Assembly: GCA_914767715.1 (NCBI GenBank)
Contig: OU612073.1
Location: forward strand, 20,522,001 to 20,586,000
From: Membranipora membranacea
Taxonomy: Eukaryota > Bryozoa > Gymnolaemata > Cheilostomatida > Membraniporidae
Direction of reading: 5' to 3'
DNA length: 64,000 nucleotides
Shown: in pieces, positions 37,413 through 51,590 of the stretch
Position numbering within the stretch: the first letter of the stretch is position 1
Layout of the letters: each line of letters opens with the position of its first letter
Notes under the pieces: generated by a model
Told to the model about the DNA's origin: nothing
Seen by the model: the letters and a program-made list of their open reading frames with translations, nothing else
Databases searched by the model: none
Translations under genes and position numbers: made by a program

Positions 37413-40400
37413 ATGAAGCTTCTCTTCTTAGCTGCCCTTGTGGCAACTGGTAAGTTATCGTTTTTATCATCCTGTTATAAATCAAAATGGTGTGTGATAC
37501 TCAGCCTTCGGTTTTTTATATACCTAATAGTTAATAATGAATATTGATTAACATTGATATATCTTATGAGTGTGATGTATGTTGTAACTTTTGTAAGTTT
37601 TGAATCTTTATTCTTTAGGCGCCTGTCGTAGCTGGTGGTCAACCTCAGAAGACAATGGCGGCCGAGCCAACACCCAACACAACAGTAAGTGTTATTTTCA
37701 TTTATGTTACTGAAAAACTACCGTCCAAAGTTAAGGCGAACTATTTTAAAGATTCATAGACAAGGAAAGTGTTCAGCACATAATGGATACTATATTTCGA
37801 ATCTCCATGCTTCATTACATCTACCCACCCACTTTCTATCACTCTGCTGCAATCCAGTGTTGAGAAAAAGGCAACAATATCTGATGGTTGTAATAACAAA
37901 ATCTTAAGGGATATCCCCTAAGCTGTTACCTCGATAGAGGGAATTCCCTAAGGTCACATGACACAATGCGCTGAAAATCATTAAGTATTTTAGTATTCTA
38001 GTATCTAATCAAACTCTTGATCTAGACTTATAACTTCTAAAACCTCACATGAGCTTATAAAGAGGTGTGTTTGGAGTGTGTCCAGACAGTTATAAAAGCC
38101 TAAGTATCCAAAAATTGCTATAGTTAGGTCACATATTGATCATCACACATCATCATTGAACTCTATCGACGTCACTCCAAATTCTTTTTACACACTATTT
38201 GGAATAACTTCTTGAATATGATACTGATAGCCTTGCAAATTGGTAGGCAGATGTAATGGAGCATGGCGATTCCAAATCTGACATCCATTATGCTCTGAAC
38301 ACATTCCTTGTCTATGAAACTTTAAATAGCACAAAACAATTAAATCAATAAGACTGAATGTGTAATAAAATTAGTGATCCTTCTTCTTGTCAATTGACAG
38401 ATATCTGAAGCGAAAATAAGCTCAATGGAAAAGTTTCCCAATATTTTCAAATATTTTTGTTGTTGTTATCTAGAATTCTCATCTTCGAAAGAGTATGTAT
38501 ATGATTACGAATCTCAGGTAATGACTGGTATTCCACATCTTAGCAAACAGTACAGTGGAATCAAGATCACCTCTAAGGCCAAAATCGCTTTCGGATCCGC
38601 TTCTGATGCCACCCTCCAGGTATGATGATGTTATGTATTACATCTTCAAGATAGCATCAATTTCTGCATTAGTTTGAGCCTACACAGTGATCAAATATGT
38701 CATGGAAATTTGGCAATTTATTTCATGTGCGGCCTACAGTCATGCCTGCCTACTATGATTAAAGTAGCCACCTATAAGCTCACAAAAGTAACTGTCCAGG
38801 AAGTTTGATGAAGTTCTTTGCCCTGTGTAAGACAGTTATGATATTACTAGTATTATTAGTTATTCATTCAGATTTAATTATCAATATAACTCTGGTGCTT
38901 GTAGTTGGATGAGGTCCAGGTTTACACAATGAACCACGAGATCCAGAATCCTCAGCAGCTGCCAGTCCGACAGCAGATCTCCATTGATCAGTTCTCCCCT
39001 CTCTCCTCCGAGCAGGCCAGACTTGTCGTTGAGAGACTCCAGAGACCAATCAAATTCAGGTATGGGTAAAATTATGATTGGCAAACTACAAAAGAGTGAG
39101 CCGAGGGACTTGAACTTTCACAAATTTGTACATGTATGGCATCATTATTTATTTCCGACGATAGAGGTTTAATCATAATACTGCTTCCTCTCAATACAGA
39201 TACCAGTCTGGAAAGATTGAGCAGCTGGAGGTCTGTGATGAGGAATCTAACTGGTCTGTTGATCTTAAGAGATCTATCCTGAGCATGCTTCAGGTCAGAC
39301 TTCAAGCTTCTGACTTTTCTGTCACCCAGAACCTCGAGTATAACAACCTTGAGAAGGAGAACTCCACCAGCTTTGATGTCCTCGAGGTAACTATATAGTT
39401 TAAATATTTTCAATATCTGTAAAATCTGTAAAATTTATGAAACAATCAGTCTTTGATATCATTACATAGTATATATTAGCATCTGCTCGCTTACAAGTGA
39501 ATAGCATTCCTTTTGTTATAAAACTATAGGCTTTTGTCAAGTAAGTTTTACTATCTCGAACACAATTGGTTGATGACATCTAACTCGAATCGTTGATAAC
39601 AAAAATCTTCTTTCTCTGTTACAGAAAGGCCTCGATGGTGAGTGCTACAGCTCCATCCATGTTCAGCAGTCAAGCAACAGCACCACTCAGTTCCAGGTCA
39701 CCAAGTCTCGTGATGAGTCCAGATGCCTGAGCCTGAATAGACAGAGGAAGGATGTCCAGCCACACCAGCAGAGAAACTGCGAGTGTCAGGACAACATGAA
39801 CAAAATGAGTTGTGAGTGCAGACCTGACCAGGAGGAGAGACGCCAGCAGGTGAGTGTCTGTGACTACTTATAACCAGTTGACACTTGAATGCAGCCAAAG
39901 CAATTCTAAGCATTTCATTCTTCTTTGAGCCTTACCTGACATGATGAGGACTAGACTGGGCTGCTCAATCATAGATAAATGCCCTAGGTGAAACATGGGA
40001 TACCCTGCACAGTCATCTGAAAAATTGATATTGACTTTTTATGGCTTACAATTAATGTTATTGATTCAGGAGGAGACTGAGACCAGAACCACCTATGACA
40101 TCAGCTCTGACAATCGCCAGGACATCCTCATCCACAAGGCCGTCCAGACTGTTCAATACAGATACCAGACTCCTAACGCCCCCAACCAGTACTCTCTGAC
40201 CACCTCCAACCAGACTCTTAACCTGATTGAGGAGAGAGACCAGGAGACCATCTCCTCTTCCGGATGCAACTTCCAGACTGTCAGCCAGCCATGGAAGCAG
40301 CAGGTTCTGTCCCAGAGCCAAGAGAAGCCAATGATGTCTGAGGAGCAGCGCGACCAACAGGTTAATAAATCCTAGCCGATGATACTTTGGAATGTCATCT

Positions 40401-43400
40401 TTGTAGTGGTATTTTATGCAATACTTAAAGCTATGAGGTTTATTTATATATAGTCTGTCTGTCTGGTCATCTTACAGACTTACTAATTGTGTGAGTATCC
40501 TTCTTTGATTATAGATCCGCGACACTCTGAGCGAGATGGAGACCATCACATCTGACCCACAGAGATATGATGACCACACTGTTGTCTTTCACCAGCTTAT
40601 CTCTCAGCTCAGCCAGTGCAAGGAGAGTCAGCTTGAGCAGATTTACACCGAGTGTAGAGGCCAGGACAACTCCAGCAACAACAGGAAATGGTGGGCTTCA
40701 TCACCTTGTGTACATGATGATATTTCGCTACTCAAGAATAAATAAAAAACTCATGGTCGGTTTTCAGTTTGATGTTGATGTTCCAACACTCTGATTGAGC
40801 TCAACAGAATGCAGATTAATTTGCTCAACAGCAATTTTTTCGGAGGAATCTTGTGAACATTTTTAATCTTATTTGTGGGGAATTTTTTCACCTCTTACTG
40901 GAAATTCCTTTCATACAGGAAGGTTCTCGTCGATGCCATGAGCTTCTCCAACAACACCAACTCTGCCTGCTCCAAGGTTCTCCTCAAAAAGATCAAGCAG
41001 AGCGACATCCAGGGACTTGAGGCTAATTCTGTCCTTGCTGTTATGTCTGCTGACCAGGTACCAAGCACCGAGACCATTGACTACATGCTGGTAAGTTTAC
41101 AAAATAGATCTTCTTGTGTTCACTCCAACCACAGGCCCTATAACATTCGATGACAATCAGTACAGGGATGGTGAGATGGCACAATCCATTAATATGCTGG
41201 CTCTCCTCTGCCAAACAGAGGGTGATGCAGGTCTGTCATGAGTTTGAATTCGACATTTCACCAGGGGAGTATTCATGTTTATTTTTTCCTAACCCCCATG
41301 GATTCAATCAACTCCTATTAGTTGTATGGAAAGCATGCCATTGTCAATGCCTGAGAGTTTGATAGGCATGGCAAAATCTGATCATCCTGATATCCACTTA
41401 TGAGAGCAAAAACTTTTATGAACTTGTTTCCTGTTACAGAATGTTCTTCTGCCAACTCTGCAATCCAACAGCAACAGAAGATCCACTTACAAGCATGCAA
41501 TGCTCAGCTTTGCTTCCATGGTCAGAAGATACATTGACCAGCAGCAGAGACAGAAGTTTGAGGCTGTTCAGGAGTCCCAGAAGACTCACCACCAGTCCAA
41601 TATTGACAACTGCAGAAAATACCAAAAGGTAACAACATATTGATGGCAGTAAGTTCACCTGAAATATGTGTTATGCTAATGTCTTGGAATCAGAATTTGT
41701 ATTAAAAAGCTGATTTGGTTTTGTATGATAGTGATTAATTTATATACTGAGATTTTAAAGATATATTTCACCGCATATGATATTGGTCCTTTTTTCAGTA
41801 TGTTGAGGGTCGCCTCAGTGCTGCCAACAATGAGCAGGACAAGGTTCTGTGCCTGAAGGCTATTTCCAACATGGGTGACATCCAGGCCATCCAGCTTGTT
41901 CAGAAACATCTGCAGAGATCAGAGAAGAAGGCTGTCAGAATTCAGGCCATCCAAGCCTTCCAGCACTTTGGTCAACAGAACCAGATCCAGGTAATCGATC
42001 GTTGCTTTAATATGATATCCTGAATAAACAATGAAAATATGTAGCCAATGAACTAAAGGTTTAGTTCATTGATGTAGCACATCTGAGCTTCAGTGAGTCT
42101 TAAGCTGTTGGGTAAAGCAAGCCTTGACGAATCATGTACCCTAACAACACAAATAATGATTGAGAATTTTATATGAATGAGTCAGGAGTGGTCTAATGGT
42201 TAAGGGTACGGGATTGTGATATTTGAGGTCCAGGTTCAATTCCCGGCGCCGGCAGTCATTTCTGATTTACTGGCACACCATTCATCCTAGCCAGGTCCTT
42301 GCGGACCGGGACTAAAAATTCTGAAGGTCCGCTGTGTGTTTGCACAACCCACATGTAAAAAGAACCCCCTCTGCCTCTCCGATATAAAGAGTAGCCGAGT
42401 TTCCAGCGGGCATGGGTATAGAGTGCGGCATGAGTACTATGGGTCCCAGTTCCTGTACTCAAGAGAGGATAATGTCCAAGATGACGATGATATGAAGTTA
42501 AATGATAGTTCATAGTTATGATAGTTATCATTATGCCTTCCTCAATTCAATAGACTCTTCAGAGTCTGCTGCCACTGATGAACAACCAGCAGGAGGATTC
42601 CGAGATCAGAGTTGCTGCCTTCCTGATGGTAATGAGATGTGACCCAAGCTCATCCCTGCTCTCTGTACAGAAGCAAATTAGAAGCGAACAAGACAATGAA
42701 TACAAGACAGTTGTTATTCAGCACCTGAAGAACTGTCTTCACAGACGTGAGCCTGGATTCCAGCAGAGGTTGGTTCAGTTACATCATTGACACCAATGGT
42801 AGTTCTCTGTTTATTGCATTTATATGATCGAATCCAATATCTTGACTCTATTGCATAATTGTACACCTTTAACAAGACTACTTATATGACTATACTTACT
42901 CTTTGATTTGCAGAAACTCTAAGATCAGATCTATCCTGAGAAATGTCCCTGCCTTCCTTGCCTCACAGCAAAGTAGAGATTTGGAGACTGCAATGGGACT
43001 GTATGGTGATGAGATGAACGGTGATGTTGTTGTGCAGAGATCCCTGTTCAACCAGACATCCAAGTACCCAAGATCTGGAAGCTACCAGCAGCTCAGCCTC
43101 TCCAATGGTGTCAGAAGACAAATTGCTGAGGTAAATAAGGCTGCTCTCACAGGGTTGCTGATTTTTACAATTTCCGACAAATTCATTTGTAAGATACAAT
43201 ATGACAACCCTCGAAATAGCGAACATGTGGTTCGTTGTAAGACTGAGGAATCAAAATTAGAACAATTGAACATTTTGATGTGCTGCAATTTCATGTTCTG
43301 TTATTAGTTTGGATTCAGAACTGAAGGCATGGACCAGTTGATCCAGAAACTGACCAACAGAGGAAACTCTGCCAACTCTAACTCTCACGCAGACCTCAGA

Positions 43401-46400
43401 GCTCTTGACAAACTCCAGAGCCAGAAGAACCAGGAGCAGCCAAAGCCATCAGTCACCATCTACGTCAAGGTTATGGGACAGGAGATCAGCTACATTCACC
43501 TTGATGAGTCTGCCATCAGCAGCATGCTTTCCCAAGGTGAGACTAAGGCTTTGGTTTTAAAGATACATGTAATCAAGTAGAACTTGAGAGGAAACAATTT
43601 GATATCTATGACTTAGCATGCCATGCCATCCACTGTGCTAGCTTAATCAATGAGTATAACAAGGGCAAAATTCATGAATTATTTTAGGATTGAAGACCAA
43701 CACTGATGGCTACGTCCAGATCCCAGTGAAATTCTTCCAGACCTTCTACTTCAAACCATACCAGATGGCCAAACTTCAGCCCAATGGTATGTGGCAGCAT
43801 GATGAGACCGTCTACAGCGGAGTGATGGATATTGATGGTCAGATCAAGATCAGAATGTCCAAGGGACAGATGCCATCTATCACCTTTGGAACCACTAAGC
43901 CCGTCAGGTGTGTACCAATTTTTCTCTATCTTGTTTGTACGTTTATCAGATGTGTCACTAATGACTTTCTGACATCAAAATGGGGAATATTTTATGAATA
44001 CAATCACTGTGAATGTGTAGTTGGCCCTTGCTGGCACTGTTACCGTGAAACTTTACTGCTAACAAAAAATGATGGTAACTATGGTACTATGACTATGACC
44101 ATGACAAAGTTTACAAGCTCAACTGTTTTTTCAGAGTTGAGACCAAAACCATTCTCAGTCAATATGTTGATGCTGGATTTGCTCTCAGTGGTGCTGTAGC
44201 TTCCCTCACCTCCAGAAGAACTGCTCACTCTAGCAACATGACTGTCTCCTACCTTCCAGCTGAGGGCAAACTGGTCCTCAACCACACCCAGCCACAGCAG
44301 AACAATGTGAGCTTGAAAAAAAGCATGCTAAAGATTCTTTTCTTATTGAGATATTGATTGCCCGTTGTACTACTTTATTATCGTTGAATGATCAATTTGC
44401 ATTAATTCTATTTTGATCCGGACCTCTTAGAAAAGGAAACTTATCTATTGATTGGTAACTGTTAAGATAATCAAGTCCACGTGACTAGAGTAATGGTTCA
44501 ATAGGTGAATTCCTATGCTCCGTCTTGCTGAGAGTTCTAACTTTAAATACCTAAAACACTGAAAACGCGGAACCAGATGCTCCACATGTTTCTCAACTAC
44601 TTCATGTTTTTTCTAGGATCTGGCCACCCAAGAGCTCAGAGGTGAGCTTAACAGCTTTGTTATGCCTATGAGACTCCCACAGATTGTCAAATCTAGAAAC
44701 CAGTGCGATAAGGAGATGAAGTCCCAGGACTCTCAGAGACAACAGTTCACCCAACAGATCCAGAGCCTGAAGAGTGTTGAGCTTAACGCTAAGGTACGGT
44801 CCGAAATAAGATTTGTAAATCATTGGCGACAAATTATTTGGAACTGATTATTCAGTACCTTAAGAAGATCTTAACTATTGTTAATATCAGCAAACACAAT
44901 CATTTAACCGAGACAACAGGCATGGCTATATCTCGAAGTAATCTCATTTGTTAGTTACTCTGAATGCATACTGATGCTTGGACCAAAACAAAATCAAATA
45001 CTATGATAGATAACGATAACTCAAAATTTACTCCAATTTCAAATCATTTTGATACTCATAGGTTGAGGTTGATGCTGATATGCCAAGACTCTACAACTTC
45101 CTCGCCGAGAGATGGAATACCTTCCCAACCAGCCTTTCAACCAGAAGACAGGTCGTCAAATTCTCTGTCAAGCCTGATACTTCCTCCCAGAGAAACTTCA
45201 CCCTCTCCTGTGGTGGACGATTCTTCCAATCCTCAGAGCTTGAGCAGATGGAGGCCCAGAACTGGAACCAGCAGCAGCAGGGCCAGAGACAATCACAGAG
45301 GCAGCAGAGCCAGCAGAGAAGTCTGATGTCCCTCCTCTGGGGCAGTGACGACCAGGATGAGCAAAGCCAGCCACAGCCAATCTCAACCCAGCAGTATGTA
45401 CTATGTACTACTTGTGATTTGTGTGCGAGCAGTGCTTGAAATTTGATGTCAATTAAAACAATGGTAACAGCTGCTTTTCAACATAAATTATAACATAACC
45501 ATCAACACTTTTCCTGCAGGTTCCTCCAGTCTGACTCTCTTGGATCCCTGTACTACTTCCAGTACTTCACCCTGTCCTCCGAGTCTCACAACCAAGTCCG
45601 CAACATGACCGGAAACATGACCACCTACTACGAGCACAACTACCCAACCACCAGATCTCTGATCAGATTCCAGAGACCACCAGTTCCATCTTCCCAGGAG
45701 AGAGAGCCAGTTGAGTTCACCAACAAGATGGTATCTACCGTCAACCCAGGAAACAACGAGTTCATCTGGGCTAACAACATGAGCTGGGGAGAGAGAACCC
45801 ATGGACAGAGATCTAACCTCACAGTATGTTATTATGATGATGATATCCCCTTATCATTTTCGATGAAAGCCGTGCAATGGCATATGCATTTTGGCATTAT
45901 CTAGTGGTCACAGCATTAGTACGACTTGAATGTCAAGTTTCAGGCCAAGTTTTTAAAATGACTCACCAACATCATTGATCAACTTTTACCTCTCATCTTT
46001 TTAGTGGACCATCAGACTGACTCCAGACTACAAGGATGGAGTGTGCTATTCTCAGAATGTTGAGGGATGCAGAGACCAGTATGGCGTCAGCTATCCAGTT
46101 AACTACAATGTCACCCACCAGTTCAGCTTCAACCACACCGATATTGTCGAGAGATACCTGAACTTTAGCTCTCCATCCTTTGTCAGCAACGCTCAGTCTC
46201 TGTTCGCTGAGCCTCTGTTCAACCAGCAGCCACAGCAGTCTCAACAGCATGGCAGATTCAACATCAGCCAGACCATAAGACCATCCTCCAACAGAGTATG
46301 TATAGTAAAATGTTCAAGCAGAATGAAGTATTCACTTGTTTGTATATGGTCTCTGTCTTTTTGAGTTGCTATAAGGTCTAGCAAGACTTACAGTTATGGG

Positions 46401-48687
46401 GATTCAGAAAGTTAGTCATTATGCAAGACCATGTATATTGATTTTGCTGGACCTGTTTTAGTTCGACGTCAAGTTCCCAATGAGTCCAAGACACCCAGTT
46501 TGCATTGAGATGAACGCCACCAACATCTACTCTCCAATGGAGGTCAACTTCTGGAAGTGGATGAGCCAGAACCAGTACCCTGTTAGCCAGATCAAGAACA
46601 TTCATGACTTCCTGCCACAGCATAACCGAGTCAATCCTTTCCAGAGCAGACGTGGTAAGGCAACTGTAGCAAAAATGGAAATTAAGAATCAAAACTGATG
46701 TGTCAAAATACTTGTCAGTGAAAGTTTTCATATATTTTAATTACAGTTCACAATTGAGGTCATACATCAATTACTCTCATTGAGGTGCTGTAATGATGGC
46801 AACAATGTGTGTGTGTGTTTGCAGATATGTGTGTCATCCAGGCTCCAAAGAGCTTCACTTTTGGAAGACAGGAGGTCACCATGCCAAAGACTGACTGCGA
46901 GGTCATCCTTGCCGGAGACTGCCGATCAAGCAACAAACAACTTCTTGTCAGCATCATGCCTGCCTCCAACCAGGGCAAGTCAGCTGAGAGAGTGAGTATT
47001 TGACAATGCTGGTTATTGAAGTTTTATTGATCACTTGATGATGCTAAGAAATTGAATTTTTTTTGATCACTTGATTGGAGTAGAGGTTGTGGGTTTTATC
47101 CGATAGAAATAACGGAGGGATTTGGTGAATCAATTTCTTAATTTTCCCCTTCATGAAAGCAGTATACAGCCCAGCAATACCCTTTTTCATTATAGGAGCT
47201 GAAGACTGTTGTCGGAAGTAACAAGATCCAGATTGTGTTCACTCCACGCTCCTCATTCAACTCACAACAAATGAAGGTTAAGGTCAATAATGTCGAGAGA
47301 CAGCTTAACCAGGACAACCAGGTTGTTGTTGAGGAGTCAAGCAAGCCAGTTGCTGTTGTACAGTGTGACAAAAAGAGATGTGAGATTCTCAGCCAGAAGT
47401 ACGGCGTGTATGTCAGCATCAACAGCGAGAGAGTAACCGTTGAGGTACGCGGGTGACTTTTATTTTGTTTGTTGATTTTCCTACATATTTACCATGGAAA
47501 TAATTCTGACTCCTTCTCGGCCTTGTTTAACTGATTTTTCTTATAGTAAATGTTTTTATAGCTAATTATGTTTGCTTGTTTCAAAGGTTAACTCTGAGAA
47601 GTCACACCAGATGTGCGGTCTCTGCTCCGGCAACCCTGAGATGCGCCATCAGCAGCAGCTCAATTCTACCGAGTCCCTGAACTGGTGGAAGCAGAACCAG
47701 GTACAGAACAGCCAGTGCACCACTGAGGAGCCAAGCAGACAGCAGCAACAGGAGACCTGCAACCAGCAGTACAAGCACAAGGTAAGGTTAACACCTGGTT
47801 ATCATTATTCATCACCATTTCATTTGTAAATCTCTTTCTATATGTAAGTTCATAGCATGGTTTGTTGTGCGGTTACTATTGACCACAATTGGCGCTTTGT
47901 ACTACAGAGGTTGCTGTAATGAGAATTATTATGAGATATAAAAACAAATCATTTCTGACCATAGGTAAAATCCACCGTCGATGAGAATGGTCGTATGCAG
48001 ACCTGTGTCTCAGTTAACAGACTCCCAGTATGCAGCAGCAGATGCAACCAGAAATCCATCAGAACTAACAGTGAGCAGTTCAGATGTGTCTCCCAGCAGC
48101 AGGCTCAGCAGCTCGAGATCACTCCCAGAATCGAGGGTAAGCTTCTTTGAAGATTGATTACAATAGGAAATGGATCACATGACAAAAAGAATTGCTGTCT
48201 TTCTTAAACGGATCTCTAAAAACTCAGTCAAGATAACTACCTTTGTCCTTTTATTCATCTTTGATGATCTTTTGCTCACCAAAATTCTTTTGTTCTGCTC
48301 CTCCATCTGCATTGACAAAAACAGCGTTTTCTGCCTCATTTCCTCCCTAAAATGACACAACGTCATCGAATTAAGTTTTCGTTCAAGTATTCATTTTCAG
48401 TAGCTGGGCAGCTTTCCGACAGTATATGATATGTTGATATTCGGATCGGTCTTTGACATTACCTTAATTAATTAAGTTGTCCACACTTTGACACCAGAAC
48501 TTGTTGATACCCTTTGTTCTATGATGTCTTATTTTCAAACATATTTCAAATTACCATTTAACAATCACCAATTTATTCCTTGACAGGTGAGGACCTTGTC
48601 CTTGATGATGAGAGAATTCTGAGAAGATTCCAGAACGCCAAGCAGATCCAGTCCAATGTCAACATTGCCATGTCCTGCCGCAACTAA
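37413..48687 (+). CDS. vitellogenin, copy 2 (1689 aa, 26 exons)
   Basis: Yolk precursor with the same architecture as copy 1 and its closest relative here. Exons: 37413-37449, 37619-37684, 38474-38619, 38905-39059, 39200-39386, 39625-39849, 40070-40360, 40515-40690, 40919-41090, 41440-41628, 41799-41990, 42554-42768, 42914-43130, 43308-43536, 43688-43907, 44135-44306, 44617-44793, 45062-45393, 45520-45823, 46005-46295, 46462-46654, 46825-46991, 47196-47444, 47587-47781, 47965-48136, 48587-48687 (TAA). Lengths equal copy 1 except exons 2 (+1 codon), 14 (-1), 18 (+4) and 24 (+1), all in phase. It has signal peptide MKLLFLAALVATG, barrel start EYVYDYESQVMTGIPHLSKQ, a Gln-rich exon 18 and a type D region with CGLCSGNPE. 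Exon 13 differs from copy 1 at a single residue (Met for Leu). Intron 11 holds a SINE and intron 25 one arm of the copy 1 foldback. The gene is intact. Confidence 0.95.
42181..42505 (+). mobile_element. tRNA-derived SINE in vitellogenin 2 intron 11
   Basis: A-box-like GTGGTCTAATGGTTAAGGG is at 42188-42206 and B box GGTTCAATTCC is at 42233-42243. The head is followed by about 260 bases of body. The corresponding copy 1 intron lacks it, so the insertion is younger than the duplication. The folded head is not a complete tRNA. Confidence 0.75.
48285..48463. mobile_element. one-armed remnant of the TTAA foldback in vitellogenin 2 last intron
   Basis: Sequence from about CTCCTCCATCTGCATTGAC (48298) through GGTCTTTGACATTACC matches the right arm of 32207-33509 almost base for base. 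It ends at the same TTAATTAATTAAG flank. The left end and hairpin centre are missing. The left breakpoint (48285 or so) is approximate. Confidence 0.8.
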
Positions 48688-48917
48688 ATATAAGTTTGTC
48701 CGATAAAAGACCAATTAACCTGACTGAGCCTTACCAACCCATCATAATCTTCCTCAAAGCATTGAATCTATAACACTGTTCTGAGCTTAGATTACGATGT
48801 GAAAGGGGTTCTTTCTTGATCAAATATTATTTTTATACCCATCAACCGCTTTGTTCAATCAATCCAGAGATTGATCCTTTGCATCCGTTTTCTCAACAAT
48901 CGATAAATTTCTTAGCA

Positions 48918-48923
48918 AATAAA
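48918..48923 (+). terminator. poly(A) signal of vitellogenin 2
   Basis: AATAAA lies 231 nt after the stop codon, in the same local context as for copy 1. Confidence 0.75.
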
Positions 48924-49601
48924 AGCAACGCAATTAAAACGAAGCCTTATCGATTCATCCTGTGGAAAGATTTAAGTTCTTTTGTTGAGTGTTCTAAAGA
49001 CGAACCAAGGCATTCACATCAGCAATAAGTGGAGACGATATAGATATGTTACCATTTGGCTATGAAGACTAAATTTGGAGATCATTTTCAAGTGATCTGT
49101 TAATTCGATAATTAGACAGGACGTTCTGAAACGTGTTGAAGTAATGCTTCCGTTGGTCTGCATAATCTAATCTAATAGAAATGCCACAAACACGATTCCT
49201 AAGCTCATGATTTTGGCGGATATCAAGAGGAAAAACGGGGAAGGTGACATTCAATTGCCTGTTGAAAATTGAAGATTCTCTTTTAAGGTTTATTCTAATG
49301 AAGTTTTAAGGTCGTACTTCATTTTTTTTCGAAAGAGGACTGTAACATTACATGGGCCTCCTTGTTGATGCTTTCTCAGTTGTATTCTTTAGGCAGCATC
49401 AGGCCAATGTAAGGAAATTGGGTAGGACTTTTTTGAATGTATTTGCAACATATACAAAGCACTTGCCATTCCTCTCCATTTCTGACATGTTCTCAGCTGA
49501 TATGAAGGCCGATATTGGAGTGTAGAGGTGGCGAGTGTAGTGGCAAGTGTGCTCAGATGATCAACGTGATTATTGGTAACAATAGTTCCTTCAACTGTTG
49601 T

Positions 49602-49901
49602 TTGGAGTAGGAGGTAGCTCAGTTGGTTAGAGCGCCGTCCCTTCAGCATGCAAATGTTGAAGGTCGTGGGTTCGAATCCCACTCCAGTCTATTGACTAGT
49701 GGGGTTTGGTTGGACCCCCAGGTGTGCTCCGACCTGCCTACAAACTGAGAGCAAATGGGCGCAGATATTGCTGCCTAGCCCCTAAGGCAACTGGTATTTC
49801 GCCGCCCATGCTTCGGGATGTGGCGTGTGATATGACATCTGATTTTAATCAACCTTTATAATCGATGAAAAGATTTTACCCTGTTTTAACAACAACAAAA
49901 A
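49602..49901 (+). mobile_element. tRNA-derived SINE
   Basis: A-box TAGCTCAGTTGGTTAGAGC is at 49615-49633 and a perfect B box GGTTCGAATCC is at 49669-49679, with a T-arm GTGGG/CCCAC. A roughly 200-base body follows, ending in an AACAACAACAAAAA tail. The acceptor stem does not pair, so this is a SINE head and not a working tRNA gene. Confidence 0.8.
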
Positions 49902-51415
49902 TGGTGCAGGATTAAAATGTGAAATGCATACTTTGATTATTACTGCGTGATCAACAAGACAATAATTTTGGTGCTTTTATGATAAGAAAACAGGACATCA
50001 ATTAAAATTATGCCGAAAATTAAGAAGTTTAACATTTCAGTTTTGCCATAAGATATGCAATCTTGGTTTCAAACATTATAGCAAAAAACCACAATTAATG
50101 GTGGGAAAGTGTTGTTGAAACCAAGCAATGGGGTGAATTTGTACTATGTTAGGCACTGTAAAATTGTTGTTATTAGTAACACCATTCTGAGATAGCCTGG
50201 GCAGGCTAATTCTCAGATATGTCTAATTTTGGTGTTCAGTGTCCTTCAAAAATGATCTTCCGAGTAGTAGATTTGTTCTGTTTGCTAATATACAGAATTT
50301 TAGAGTTAAACCATTATGCTGGCCTTGTTGTCACTTGGCCAGTCTTGCAAAAACTGATTAGCATAGCTGAGAGTTAAACGAGAACAGACAACTTGATTCA
50401 GTTAACTTCCTAATGCAGCAAGTGTGGTAGATTTTGACTACGCCCAGTGGGCTATAGTATTATCCTTTTGCAGCTAGGAACAGCTGTCGAACATGTCCTG
50501 TATTATGCCAAGGAGTACTCTTTGATTGTGGATTGAGCAATATAAGTCAAACTTTAGCAAAGCCCTGGCAGTTGCTCACCTCTATTAACCACATAAAACA
50601 GTTGCTCTTGAAGCGAAGCACCCGTCGATCCATATGGACCTGAATTTAACGCTTCATTACAAGCTTCGAATTGTCAAATCTTTTTTGTCCATTTCTGAAT
50701 AAATCTGGAAATTGTTGGAGGACAGGATATCCGTTCGTTTCAACATTTTCGGGTCTTATTGGGCAAATGCCTCCCTCAAACAATCTTATTTTATTATATT
50801 CAATCTTCTCCAATGTGTCACACATACCACACCCCTGTGCCTATATCTCCAAAAATTAATGAAAATAATATTTTGTACATTTTAATCCTGACAACAAAGA
50901 ATTGATTGTTTACTTTGAATGAATGGAATCTAATGACCGGTATTATATTCCACACCATTGTTTCCTCAAATCAAAATTCAACGATGATGTTTAAACATTA
51001 GTACTGACCAAGTTACCTTTCCTTTCTGAAATCCGTATGTGAACCACAGCCGAGTTGCTCATGTCAGATATTTGCGCACCTTGCTGTATGTTGGTCTATT
51101 ATTTATCAATGGTGTTTTGTTTAGGCATTTACCTGTCAAATTCCATCAATTCAGAAGGAAACATTCAATGGGGTTGTGTTTTTCAGAGTGATCTCCTTGA
51201 TCATTCACATAAAATATACAATCATAGTTAGCAAAAGTTTAGATAAGTCATTAAAGGAAGGAGATAAAACTTTTACAAGTATAAACTCCTTGGTTTCAGC
51301 AAACTTTATTTCTATTATATAAAACTCATGGGTTTACAATCCAGTTACTTTCAGTAGATATAATTAAGGGACACTCTCGACAGACTACTACCCTGTTAGA
51401 GGATGCATGGATCCT

Positions 51416-51590
51416 TTTAGCAGCGGGTGTTGTTGCCTTGAACCATGTGCATTACATGACCCAATGACTTGTTAGGGGCACAGGAGCAATGCAATGCTCT
51501 TCCTAACACCTTCGCTACTGCCAGGAATCAAACACGACACCTCTTGCATGAAGGAACGCGTGTTACCTATTGAGCCAAGACTCTTCCCTT
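51416..51590 (-). mobile_element. tRNA-derived SINE, minus strand
   Basis: On the minus strand, A-box-like TTGGCTCAATAGGTAACACG (51559-51578) precedes B-box-like TGTTTGATTCC (51524-51534). About 110 bases of body follow. The head differs from those at 42181 and 49602. Confidence 0.6.

Noticed and set aside
49602-49690. A functional tRNA gene (perfect A and B boxes).
   Set aside because: The acceptor stem cannot pair, and a SINE-like body with an A-rich tail follows; treated as a SINE head.
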